Source: Pseudomonas sp. Irchel 3E13 (GTDB taxonomy: Bacteria > Pseudomonadota > Gammaproteobacteria > Pseudomonadales > Pseudomonadaceae). From it: 64,000 nt of DNA. The position numbers and the translations under genes were made by a program. The stretch lies in assembly GCF_900187455.1 (NCBI RefSeq), contig NZ_FYDX01000001.1, positions 124,001 to 188,000 of the forward strand, given 5' to 3'. This document shows, in pieces, positions 9,247 to 16,536 of the stretch (position 1 is its first letter; each line of letters starts with the position of its first letter). A model generated the notes under the pieces. The model was not told the origin of the DNA. It did not search any database and saw nothing but the letters and a program-made list of their open reading frames with translations.

Positions 9247-10397
9247 TGACGACCAAGACGCCTCCGCCGAGTACGGCACCGACCCCGCCGAGCGAAATCG
9301 CCCTGCGCACCAGCCCGCTGGCGGGCGTCACCCTGGCCGCATTTCTCGCCGCCGGCCTGCTGTCCTGTGGCTGGCTGGTGGTCAGCGGCAAGCTCGAACT
9401 GCTGCCCGGCAAACCGCTGTCCAACGACGCGGTGCTGGAAGGCGAAATCACCCACCGCATCGCCAAGGAACTGGCCAAGGCACCGCTGCCGGAAAAGGCC
9501 GCGCAACTGGAGCGCGGCGGCAGTTGGCTGACGCTCGGCGACACCGGCCCGCGGGTGCGTGAAGGCTGCCCGCAGTGGCTGTTCATCAGCGACGAACTCA
9601 AAATCAACCGCCACCGCGATGACAACGCCCGGGCCAAGGCCGAGGCGGTAATCGCCCTGCGTGATCAGTTGAAACAGCGCGGGATCGAATTGCTGGTCAG
9701 CGTGGTGCCGGACAAGAGCCGGATCGCCGCCAGCCAGTTGTGCGGCCTGCCGCGACCGGCCAGCCTGGCGCCGCGAATTCGCGACTGGGCCGCCGCGCTG
9801 CAAAACGCCGGCGTCGCCGTCCTCGACCTCACCCCTGCCCTGCAACCACTGGGTGCCGAGGCCTTCCTGCGCCTCGACACGCACTGGAGCGAAGCCGGCG
9901 CCCGCGCCGCGGCCATCGCGGTCAGCCAGAAAATTGCCGCCATGGGCATCGAAGCGACGCCCAAGCGCACCTTCGCCGTCAGCCCGCAACCGGCCGCGCC
10001 GCGCCCCGGCGACCTGGTGCGCCTGGCCGGGCTGGACTGGCTGCCGGCGCACCTGCAGCCGCAGCAAGAACAGGTGGCGGCATCCGCCATCAACGAAGAG
10101 ACCCCGGACGCCGACAACGCCGGGGACAGCCTCGACGACCTGTTCGGTGACGACAACCTGCCGAACCTGGCACTGATCGGCACCTCGTTCTCGCGCAACT
10201 CCAACTTCGCCGGATTCCTGCAGCAGGCGTTGTCGGCGCCGATCGGCAACTTCGCCAAGGACGGGGGTGAGTTTTCGGGTGCGGCCAAAGCGTACTTCGC
10301 CAGCCCGGCGTTTGCCCAGACCCCGCCGAAGCTGCTGGTCTGGGAAATACCGGAGCGGGACTTGCAAACGGTACTGGTCGGCGCCCCAAATCTGTAG
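9246..10397 (+). CDS. wssI: Cellulose acetylation protein WssI (AlgJ/AlgX-like)
   Basis: This 383-residue protein has an N-terminal membrane or signal segment (residues about 24-48) and a periplasmic SGNH-like acyltransferase domain related to AlgJ/AlgX. The Asp-His pair is visible as RLDTHWSEAG and the candidate nucleophile region as LIGTSFSRNSNF. It should transfer acetyl groups onto cellulose together with WssF, WssG and WssH. It is the last gene of the operon here: its TAG stop lies inside a REP palindrome and the next gene is on the other strand. A wssJ-like gene, which follows wssI in P. fluorescens SBW25, is absent at this position. Confidence 0.9.
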   Translation: MTTKTPPPSTAPTPPSEIALRTSPLAGVTLAAFLAAGLLSCGWLVVSGKLELLPGKPLSNDAVLEGEITHRIAKELAKAPLPEKAAQLERGGSWLTLGDTGPRVREGCPQWLFISDELKINRHRDDNARAKAEAVIALRDQLKQRGIELLVSVVPDKSRIAASQLCGLPRPASLAPRIRDWAAALQNAGVAVLDLTPALQPLGAEAFLRLDTHWSEAGARAAAIAVSQKIAAMGIEATPKRTFAVSPQPAAPRPGDLVRLAGLDWLPAHLQPQQEQVAASAINEETPDADNAGDSLDDLFGDDNLPNLALIGTSFSRNSNFAGFLQQALSAPIGNFAKDGGEFSGAAKAYFASPAFAQTPPKLLVWEIPERDLQTVLVGAPNL

Positions 10398-10415
10398 GAG
10401 CGAGCTTGCTCGCGA
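10394..10415 (+). repeat. REP palindrome overlapping the wssI stop codon
   Basis: The sequence GTAGGAGCGAGCTTGCTCGCGA is a typical repetitive extragenic palindrome of fluorescent pseudomonads. Near-identical copies occur at 28853, 59703 and 62888. Here its second to fourth bases form the TAG stop of wssI. It lies between convergent genes and may serve as a transcription end or mRNA-stabilising hairpin. Confidence 0.85.
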
Positions 10416-10424
10416 ACAGCGCCG

Positions 10425-11519
10425 CTACCCCGCACACCCCGCAGCCGGCGCCGGCCCGTCCAGGTACTCGCGCGTCCACTGTGCCAACGGCAACGGCGGT
10501 TGCTGCTCGACGATCCTGTGCAGGATCAACTTCAGCGCCTCGGGATTACGGATCGAATCGACCCCCGCCCCCGGCCACGAACCCGGCGTCTGCACCTGCC
10601 AGTTGCCTTGCCCGTCACACCCGGCCATGCGGAAGCGGAACGTGTAGTTACCGGGAATCCCCATGCGCAAATCACTGACCACCAGCGCATCGCCGACCAC
10701 GTCGTAACGCAGCCAGTCCCCCGTGAACCAGCGCAGCCGCTCATGCAACGGCGAATCCTGCAACACCTTCGCCGCATCGAGGTTCAGCGGCTGGCGCTGC
10801 CACTCCGGCGGTTCGCTGTCGAACAGCCCGCTCACCCCTTCGTAGTAATGCCCGTCCGGGGTTTTCGCGATGACCCGCCACAGCAGCGTATTGAATGGCA
10901 TCGGCACCGCGCGCAGTTGCGTGACTTCGATCTGCTGGGCCCGCAAGGCGGAGTGGAAACGTTGTTCGGCGATGTTCTTCGACAGCAGGCCGAAGCCCAG
11001 GTAAGCGGTGCTGAACAGCAACAGGCCGGTGAGCACCGCCCTGACACGGCCGGTCATGCCCTTTGCCACGGCGTAGATCACGCCCGCCAGCAATGGCAGG
11101 GTGTAGACCGGATCGATGATGAACACCGCGGCCCAGCTTTGCGGCGTCGGCTGGAACGGCCACAACAGTTGCGTGCCGTAGACGGTGAAGGCATCCAGCA
11201 ACGGGTGGGTGACCAGCACCAGCCAGTACGCGAGAAACACCCGCGGCCCGCTGTAGCCCGCGTCGGGGCGTCGCCTGCGTACCACCAGCATAGTGAGCCA
11301 GGTCAGCAACAGCGCCAGCCCGGTGAGCACGAAGAGTGAATGAGAAAAACCGCGATGGAACGTCATCTTCGACACCGGGTCGGCGTAGCGGATGGCCACG
11401 TCCAGATCCGGCAGCGTCGCGAGCATCGCGCCATACAGCAGGGAGCGGCGGCCCTGCACCTTGCCGAGCACAGTGCCCTGAAGCGCTGCGCCCAAAACGG
11501 CCTGGGTCAATGAGTCCAA
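10425..11519 (-). CDS. Membrane-bound metal-dependent hydrolase, YdjM/DUF457 family
   Basis: This 364-residue inner-membrane protein belongs to the YdjM-like family. The N-terminus carries the family pattern MDSLTQAVLGAALQG, then TLPDLD and FHRGFSHSLF, whose Asp and His residues are the presumed metal ligands. About four or five transmembrane helices follow, then a soluble C-terminal domain of some 170 residues. The biochemical role of the family is not established. It is convergent with the cellulose operon and lies 94 bp downstream of the glutathionylspermidine-synthase-like gene. No SOS box was seen in that gap, although E. coli ydjM is LexA-regulated. Confidence 0.85.
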   Translation of the reverse strand: MDSLTQAVLGAALQGTVLGKVQGRRSLLYGAMLATLPDLDVAIRYADPVSKMTFHRGFSHSLFVLTGLALLLTWLTMLVVRRRRPDAGYSGPRVFLAYWLVLVTHPLLDAFTVYGTQLLWPFQPTPQSWAAVFIIDPVYTLPLLAGVIYAVAKGMTGRVRAVLTGLLLFSTAYLGFGLLSKNIAEQRFHSALRAQQIEVTQLRAVPMPFNTLLWRVIAKTPDGHYYEGVSGLFDSEPPEWQRQPLNLDAAKVLQDSPLHERLRWFTGDWLRYDVVGDALVVSDLRMGIPGNYTFRFRMAGCDGQGNWQVQTPGSWPGAGVDSIRNPEALKLILHRIVEQQPPLPLAQWTREYLDGPAPAAGCAG

Positions 11520-11613
11520 CGGCGTCCCCTTCCGATTACGAAAGCGTCGATGCTAGCGCAGTGGGCTGCAGGAAAACACCATGCCGTGAACAACCCGCGA
11601 TGAGGACATCCGA

Positions 11614-12768
11614 CTAATTCATCACCACATGCGGCAAAAACCGGCTCGTATCCTTGGTGATCAAACTGTCGTCCTCACGAATCCCGATTCCCGACGCCAC
11701 ATCCCCGATCACCCACGACCCCAGCAGCGTATAGCTGTCACCAAACCGTGGCAGCGGCGCGAATTCCTGGAGGATGAACGGCGCATCGGTATACGGCCCG
11801 TCCTCGGCAACGAACTCACCCTCGCGGGTGCGCAATTCGATATTGGCGCCTTCGCGGGAAAAATACGGCTTGCGCACCCAGCCGGCAGGCACCGGCCGTT
11901 GCGGTTCGCGATCAACGAAGGCTGGCAGCAGATTCGGGTGTCCCTCATGGAGCTCCCAGAGCAAGGCGAGGATGCCCTTGTTGCTGATGATGGACTTCCA
12001 CGCCGGCTCGACGAACTGGGTATCGCAGCCCGGCACCGCCTTGCCGAATGCCTCGTGGAAGATGTGCTCCCAGGCATGCAGCTTGAACAAGCGCTGAATC
12101 CACTGGCCGTCGAGGTCGACAAAGCGACCGTCGCGCAGGCCGATGTCCTCGATATCGATATGCCGCGCATCGATGCCGGCATGCGCCGCCATCTTGCGCA
12201 GGAAATCAGTGGTGCCGCGGTCTTCCACCGAGCCGGACATCGCCGAGAAGTGAAACGGCCCTTGCGTGGGGAACGCGGAGAACGCCTGCACCAGGTCTTC
12301 GGCAATGGTGTTGAACTGCGTCGCCGACGCCGGCAACACACCCGCGGCGATCTGGCTTTCCAGCCAGAGCAACTGCACCGAACCCGCTTCCAGCAGGCTG
12401 GTCGGCGTGTCGTAGTTGGCTTCGATGCACTTGGCCGGGCCGCTGCCGTCGTAGCTGAAATCGAAACGGCCGTAAAGGTGCGGATGCCCTTCGCGCCAAG
12501 AGTCGCGGACCAGATCGAAGAACGCCGGCGGGATCGCGAGGCGGGTCAGCAGTTCCTCGCTGTGCACCACCCGCTCCACCGCGTCCATGCACAGTTCGTG
12601 CACGGCCTTGGTCGGCGCCTCGATGTCGCGGCTGATCTGCGCTTCGCTGAACAGGTAGTAGCCGCGTTCATCCCAGTAGCGTTCGCCGTCGATGGTGTGA
12701 AAGTCGAAGCCTTCGGCCTCGACGGTCCGACGCCAGTCCGGGCGCTCTTCGATGCTGATCTTTTTCAC
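11614..12768 (-). CDS. Glutathionylspermidine synthase family protein (YjfC/YgiC-like, ATP-grasp)
   Basis: This 384-residue protein of the GSP-synthase C-terminal (ATP-grasp) family is comparable to E. coli YjfC and YgiC, whose substrates are unknown. Recognisable stretches are YGRFDFSYDG, KCIEANYDTPTSLLEAGS, WKSIISNKG and WVRKPYFSREGANIE, which form the nucleotide and amine/peptide-ligase core. There is no N-terminal amidase domain, so it is not the bifunctional Gss of E. coli. It lies 12 bp after the DUF1190 gene, the same pair as yjfM-yjfC and ygiB-ygiC, and is probably cotranscribed with it. Confidence 0.9.
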   Translation of the reverse strand: MKKISIEERPDWRRTVEAEGFDFHTIDGERYWDERGYYLFSEAQISRDIEAPTKAVHELCMDAVERVVHSEELLTRLAIPPAFFDLVRDSWREGHPHLYGRFDFSYDGSGPAKCIEANYDTPTSLLEAGSVQLLWLESQIAAGVLPASATQFNTIAEDLVQAFSAFPTQGPFHFSAMSGSVEDRGTTDFLRKMAAHAGIDARHIDIEDIGLRDGRFVDLDGQWIQRLFKLHAWEHIFHEAFGKAVPGCDTQFVEPAWKSIISNKGILALLWELHEGHPNLLPAFVDREPQRPVPAGWVRKPYFSREGANIELRTREGEFVAEDGPYTDAPFILQEFAPLPRFGDSYTLLGSWVIGDVASGIGIREDDSLITKDTSRFLPHVVMN

Positions 12769-12780
12769 CGTCGGGCTCCC

Positions 12781-13581
12781 TCAACCACCAAAGCTGTAGC
12801 CGGACGAGCGTTTGCCGCTCCAGCCGCTGCGGGCCGTGGCCTGCTGGCCGAAACCGCCGCGGGAGATGGTCGAGCCGACGTTGGAGTTGTAGCTGGAAGA
12901 ACTGGCGGAACGGCTGTTCGAGGTGCCGAGGCTGCGGCCCAGGGTCGAGCCGCTGTAGCCACCGCCAGAACCGTTGTCGTCGCGGCGGGCCTGGGTCGAG
13001 CGGCTGAAGGTTTTGCCCTGCTCGATCTGCTTCGACAAGGTCGAGGTCTGATAGGCGCCGCGGCTATCGCGGCTCTGGTAGACCGGCTGCGACTGGTAGC
13101 GTGGCGCGCTGCGGTTGCTCATCGCCTGGCCGATCAACATACCGGCCAGCGCACCGGTGGCCGCCGCGGCGACACCGTTGCCGATACCGCTGCCGCCCGA
13201 CTGCGCGGCCTGTTGCTGGGCCTGCTGTTGCACCTGCTCCATCTGATCCTTGGGCATATCACCGCTCATGGCCAGCTCGAAACCGGCCAGTTGCGGCATG
13301 TATTTGCCGTCGGAAGTAGGCTGGCAATAGCCCTCGATGAAGTCGGCATCACAGGCAGCTTGATCGTCGTAGGTCGGCGCGACCTGGCGGTGATCGACCA
13401 TCGCCTGGATATAGGCGTCGGAGCAGACGTCCGCCGGGAAGCTGGCGTCGACACAGGCCTGGACGTTCTTGAAGTTGCTTTTCAGCGAGTAGGTGACGGT
13501 CTGCTCGGGGTCGCTGCAGCCACTGATCGCCAGGGGCAGCGCGCTGGCCAGCAGCAGTTTTGCGGAACTACGGGCTCTCAT
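12781..13581 (-). CDS. DUF1190 lipoprotein (YjfM/YgiB-like)
   Basis: This 266-residue predicted lipoprotein has a basic N-terminus, a hydrophobic segment and a lipobox LAISGC with the acylated Cys near residue 22. The middle part has conserved cysteines (ACVDASFPADVC, ACDADFIEGYC) typical of DUF1190. A Gly/Ala-rich hydrophobic stretch (residues about 136-155) and a long Ser/Gly/Arg-rich low-complexity tail ending in SGYSFGG follow. Function is unknown. E. coli relatives YgiB and YjfM sit next to ATP-grasp genes, as here. Confidence 0.88.
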   Translation of the reverse strand: MRARSSAKLLLASALPLAISGCSDPEQTVTYSLKSNFKNVQACVDASFPADVCSDAYIQAMVDHRQVAPTYDDQAACDADFIEGYCQPTSDGKYMPQLAGFELAMSGDMPKDQMEQVQQQAQQQAAQSGGSGIGNGVAAAATGALAGMLIGQAMSNRSAPRYQSQPVYQSRDSRGAYQTSTLSKQIEQGKTFSRSTQARRDDNGSGGGYSGSTLGRSLGTSNSRSASSSSYNSNVGSTISRGGFGQQATARSGWSGKRSSGYSFGG

Positions 13582-13598
13582 GGGCTTCTCCTTGGGGT

Positions 13599-14024
13599 TC
13601 AGGCTGCTGGGGTCATGCAGGCCGAGTTGAGGAAGCCGACGCTGATGGCGACGGACGCTGCGTAGATCGCCGCGGCCAGTTCACCACGGGCAATCCGCGC
13701 CGCCAGGCCCTTGAGCACCAGGCCGGTGCCGACGAAGGCCAGCAGTTGCACGACCGCAGCGATCAGCACCCAGACCACGAAGTCCACCACGCTGACGCTG
13801 TAGGAAATGATATTGCTGGCCGGCAGGGCGAAACCGATCAGCGAGCCACCCAGGGCAATCGCCGCCGCCGGGTTGTTCTCGCGGATCAGCTCGAACTCCT
13901 TGTGCGGGGTGATCCGGGTGTAGAGGAACTGGAACAGCGCGAACAGCGCCACGGCGACGACGATATAAAGAACGAATCCGAATACGGCGGTCGCGTTGAG
14001 CGACATACGGAGTGCTTCAAGCAT
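13599..14024 (-). CDS. DUF350 integral membrane protein (YjfL-like)
   Basis: This 141-residue inner-membrane protein has four predicted helices at about residues 13-35, 52-72, 78-102 and 117-135. It matches the DUF350/YjfL family in length and layout, with a conserved-looking NNPAAAIALGGSLIGFALP segment in the second helix. No enzymatic motif is visible. It lies between the DUF2491 and DUF1190 genes with gaps under 20 bp, as in the E. coli yjf operon. Confidence 0.88.
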   Translation of the reverse strand: MLEALRMSLNATAVFGFVLYIVVAVALFALFQFLYTRITPHKEFELIRENNPAAAIALGGSLIGFALPASNIISYSVSVVDFVVWVLIAAVVQLLAFVGTGLVLKGLAARIARGELAAAIYAASVAISVGFLNSACMTPAA

Positions 14025-14036
14025 GGTGCTTCCTTG

Positions 14037-14702
14037 TCAGATGACGGTGATATCGGTGAGTTGCAGGGTGACGCCGATGGCGGACGACAGGGCGATGTTG
14101 CCCTCCTCGTCTTCCTCGACGGAAAACAGCAGGAATTCGCGGCGGTTGGTCAGTTCGAGGTCACGGGCGTAGAGCATGCAGTGATGACGGACCTGATAGC
14201 TGGCCTCGGGGTTGCTGACCCGCTCAAGCATCGGCACCAGCTCGGTCTGGCCGTCTTCCGAGCCCCACTGGCGCTGGTACTCGACGCCGTCCAGTTCGAA
14301 GAACGGCAGGCCGACCTTCGAATCCGGGCCGGTCAGGCGCAGCAGTTCGTCACGGCTGGCGATGGTGGTGACCTGGTGATAGCCGAACAGGATGATGTCT
14401 TCGATGTCATCGGCGCCATTGCCGCGCATCACCACCTGCAGGAAGTAGTCTTCGTTATCCAGGTAGAAGCGCTCGAGGCGCGTGCCCTGGCCGAGATCGA
14501 CAGTGCCGGTGGCCCAGACCTTCTCGTCCTCCGGGACAACGACGCTGGAAGCGTCCGCCAGCAACAGCGCGAGTTTCGAATCCAGGCAAAGCATACGCCC
14601 GGATGCCAGGCCCAGCGGAGCCTGGGGCCCCATCGCCGGGCGGCCGTCCGCTTTCGCGGGCAGCGGAGCCTGCATCCCCAGCAGGCGTTTTATCCAACTC
14701 AT
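14037..14702 (-). CDS. DUF2491 protein (YjfK-like)
   Basis: This 221-residue soluble protein of the DUF2491 family starts MSWIKRLLGMQAP and shows no signal peptide or membrane helix. The family has no assigned biochemical function. Identification rests on length, general sequence character and exact position between the PspA-like and DUF350 genes, which mirrors E. coli yjfJ-yjfK-yjfL. Here the rhomboid gene is inserted upstream of it, with a gap of 19 bp. Confidence 0.85.
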   Translation of the reverse strand: MSWIKRLLGMQAPLPAKADGRPAMGPQAPLGLASGRMLCLDSKLALLLADASSVVVPEDEKVWATGTVDLGQGTRLERFYLDNEDYFLQVVMRGNGADDIEDIILFGYHQVTTIASRDELLRLTGPDSKVGLPFFELDGVEYQRQWGSEDGQTELVPMLERVSNPEASYQVRHHCMLYARDLELTNRREFLLFSVEEDEEGNIALSSAIGVTLQLTDITVI

Positions 14703-14721
14703 TCAATGGTCCTTTATTACG

Positions 14722-15282
14722 TCAGTTCGTGCCGTGTGCCAGCAGTCTTTTCGAATGCATCAGCCAACTGGCGAAGATGCCGGCGAATGCCCCGGCGAGG
14801 TGCGACTCAAGCGACACCCCGCGCGCCGGCAGCAAGCCGAACACCAGCCCGCCATACACCACCAGCACCCCCAGCGCGACCAACACGCTCGCCAGGCTGC
14901 GCTGATACCAGGCGCGGGCCAGCAGATAGCTCCACAAACCGAAGATCACCCCGCTGGCGCCGACATGCACGCTGGTACGTCCCAGCGCCCAGACCAGCAC
15001 GCCACCGATCACGGCGATCAACAACGCCACCCGGATAAAGCGCGACAGCCCTTCGCTCAACACCAGCCAGCTCAGCACCATGAATGGCAGGAGATTGCTC
15101 AACAGGTGCGCAAGGGAGCCATGCAGGAACGGCGCAAACGCCACGCCCACCAGTCCGTGCAGGGTTCTCGGAACAATGCCGAACTGCACCAGGGCGTAGC
15201 CGCTCAGCCAGTTGAGCACTTGCACAACCACCAGCAACGCGCCCAGGCCGAGCACGACGCGCAGCCGATTACCGAATGCCAT
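14722..15282 (-). CDS. Rhomboid-family intramembrane serine protease (short, rhombosortase-like)
   Basis: This 186-residue polytopic protein has a rhomboid catalytic dyad: Ser110 in HVGASGVIFG and His161 in ESHLAGAFAG. The HGSLAHLLSN motif of loop 1/helix 2 is also present. It is a compact six-helix rhomboid without cytosolic domains, of a size close to rhombosortases, although no GlyGly-CTERM substrate is evident nearby. It lies between a terminator-like hairpin (15308-15339) and the DUF2491 gene, inside what is otherwise a yjfIJKLMC-type block. It may act on one of these membrane or lipoproteins; that link is inference from position only. Confidence 0.88.
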   Translation of the reverse strand: MAFGNRLRVVLGLGALLVVVQVLNWLSGYALVQFGIVPRTLHGLVGVAFAPFLHGSLAHLLSNLLPFMVLSWLVLSEGLSRFIRVALLIAVIGGVLVWALGRTSVHVGASGVIFGLWSYLLARAWYQRSLASVLVALGVLVVYGGLVFGLLPARGVSLESHLAGAFAGIFASWLMHSKRLLAHGTN

Positions 15283-15307
15283 GGGTCACCTTAGAATCCA
15301 GGCCATG

Positions 15308-15339
15308 AAAAAAGGGCAGGCGGATCACTCCGCATGCCC
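15308..15339 (-). terminator. Rho-independent terminator after the PspA-like gene
   Basis: On the - strand an 11-bp stem with one mismatch (GGGCATGCGGA / TCCGCCTGCCC, loop GTGA) is followed directly by six T residues. It lies 12 bp past the pspA-like stop and upstream of the rhomboid gene. It should reduce readthrough, so the rhomboid-to-GSS genes may have a separate promoter or depend on partial readthrough. Confidence 0.8.
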
Positions 15340-15351
15340 TCGCGTGCACTG

Positions 15352-16059
15352 TCACTCGACGGTGGCGCTACCTTGCTGCCTGGCTTTCAAGCGCGCCAGC
15401 ACATCACTTGCACCGCCAGTCTTGGCGCCGATGCCGGCGTCCTGGAGACGACGCTCCAGATCATCGCCACTGGACACTTCGGCCAGTTCGCGGGCGGCGT
15501 CCAGCTTGGCGTCCTGCTCGTCCTGGCGCTGCTTGATCCGCGCCAGCGAGTTGACCGCGGTTTCCACCTTGCCGTTGGCACCGCCGGTGGCGCTGGCGGT
15601 TGCGATACGGGCTTGCTGCACGGTCTCGCGGGCCTTGGCCATTTCGGTTTGCTGGCGGATGCCCTTGAGGCGGCTTTCGGCTTCGATGATCTGCGCTTGC
15701 AGCAGGTCGACCTGACGGCCGAACTGGCTGGCCATCTCGCGTTCCTGAACCAGTTGCGCCTCGACTTCGGCGACGCGGCCGGCGCATTCGGTGGCCAGGC
15801 CTTCCTGATCCGCGTTCAGCGCGGCAATGGCCTTGCCTTCCCAACTGGCGACATCGCCTTCGAGGCCGGCGATACGTTGCAGAGCCAGCTTGTGCTTGGC
15901 CTTGATCTCGATCAGGCCGTTGCGCGCCTTGACCAGCGCCGCGTCGGCGTCGCGCTGTTCCTGTTCGAGGATACGAATGGCGTTGGCGTCGATGATCGCT
16001 TCACCAACTTCCGAGGCGCCGCCACGCAGGGCGGTCACCAGTTTTTTCCACATGCTCAT
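15352..16059 (-). CDS. PspA/IM30 family protein (YjfJ-like)
   Basis: This 235-residue, mostly coiled-coil protein belongs to the PspA/IM30/Vipp1 family, the ESCRT-III-like membrane-remodelling and stress proteins. The start MSMWKKLVTALRGG was chosen because it gives the amphipathic N-terminal helix expected of the family; an in-frame ATG 48 bp upstream would add an unrelated leader. Long heptad-like helices cover residues 25-190, and a short helix lies near the C-terminus. It is a YjfJ-type paralogue and no pspBC or pspF genes are nearby. It follows the remnant of a DUF2170 gene by 16 bp. Confidence 0.9.
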   Translation of the reverse strand: MSMWKKLVTALRGGASEVGEAIIDANAIRILEQEQRDADAALVKARNGLIEIKAKHKLALQRIAGLEGDVASWEGKAIAALNADQEGLATECAGRVAEVEAQLVQEREMASQFGRQVDLLQAQIIEAESRLKGIRQQTEMAKARETVQQARIATASATGGANGKVETAVNSLARIKQRQDEQDAKLDAARELAEVSSGDDLERRLQDAGIGAKTGGASDVLARLKARQQGSATVE

Positions 16060-16075
16060 GGACGAACCCTTGTAC

Positions 16076-16240
16076 TCAAACGTCAAAATGGTCTTCGAAG
16101 GCTTCAACCGCGTGAATCACGTTGTCGGCCAGGGGGGATTTCCTGCTCGACCACCGTCAGCGCAGACGCGGCGCTCAGCGCGCCGAACATGCAGTACACG
16201 TCGGTGCCGTCGGCGAGGGTCTCGATATTGATCGACTCTC
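16076..16240 (-). pseudogene. Decayed DUF2170 (YjfI-like) gene remnant, truncated and frameshifted
   Basis: Only the C-terminal third of a DUF2170-type protein can be read. Frame one gives ESINIETLADGTDVYCMFGA and continues to VVEQEIP. A run of six C residues (- strand, about 16132-16137) then shifts the frame. Removing one C restores EIPLADNVIHAVEAFEDHFDV and a stop at 16076, the expected family ending, 16 bp before the PspA start. Upstream of about 16240 the open frame encodes no recognisable DUF2170 sequence, so the N-terminal part is missing. In E. coli the order is yjfI (DUF2170) then yjfJ (PspA-like). Confidence 0.7.
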
Positions 16241-16476
16241 GAAAGAGCGATGTCGCGCGTGTCAAGGGTGCGGGTTTCCCGCTACCCAAGGCTTCTCTAC
16301 TGTGATGCGCGCGAATCCTGCCTGCGCAGGTGCGCGACGGTACAGGTGAATTTTTTAACAAGCAATTTCTTTGGGGGTTGGGTGGGGTTAGTGCATGTCG
16401 GAAGTTTTCCAGTGCCGGTTAGATCGAGCGCTGATAAAGCTGTCGACTAGCGCCTAGTCGCCCCTCAGTAAAACCC
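16241..16476. other. Intergenic stretch of lower GC with a 7-bp perfect palindrome
   Basis: No gene is recognised here. The DNA is visibly more AT-rich than its surroundings (for example GAATTTTTTAACAAGCAATTTC). It contains a perfect inverted repeat CGACTAG-CGC-CTAGTCG at 16444-16460. It may hold the promoter of the PspA-like gene and debris of the lost part of the DUF2170 gene. Confidence 0.5.
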
Positions 16477-16508
16477 AAAAAAAAGCCCCGCCAATTCCCG
16501 GCAGGGCT
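16477..16508 (-). terminator. Rho-independent terminator of the DUF1329 gene
   Basis: On the - strand, AGCCCTGCC and GGCGGGGCT (one mismatch) form a 9-bp stem around a 7-base loop, followed by a run of eight T residues. It lies 29 bp past the DUF1329 stop and ends the long - strand catabolic transcript. Confidence 0.85.
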
Positions 16509-16536
16509 CAAAAACAACACTCAACAGCAGATCAAA

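Noticed and set aside
11520..11613. LexA box controlling the YdjM-like gene
   Set aside because: No CTG-N10-CAG element is present in the upstream gap.
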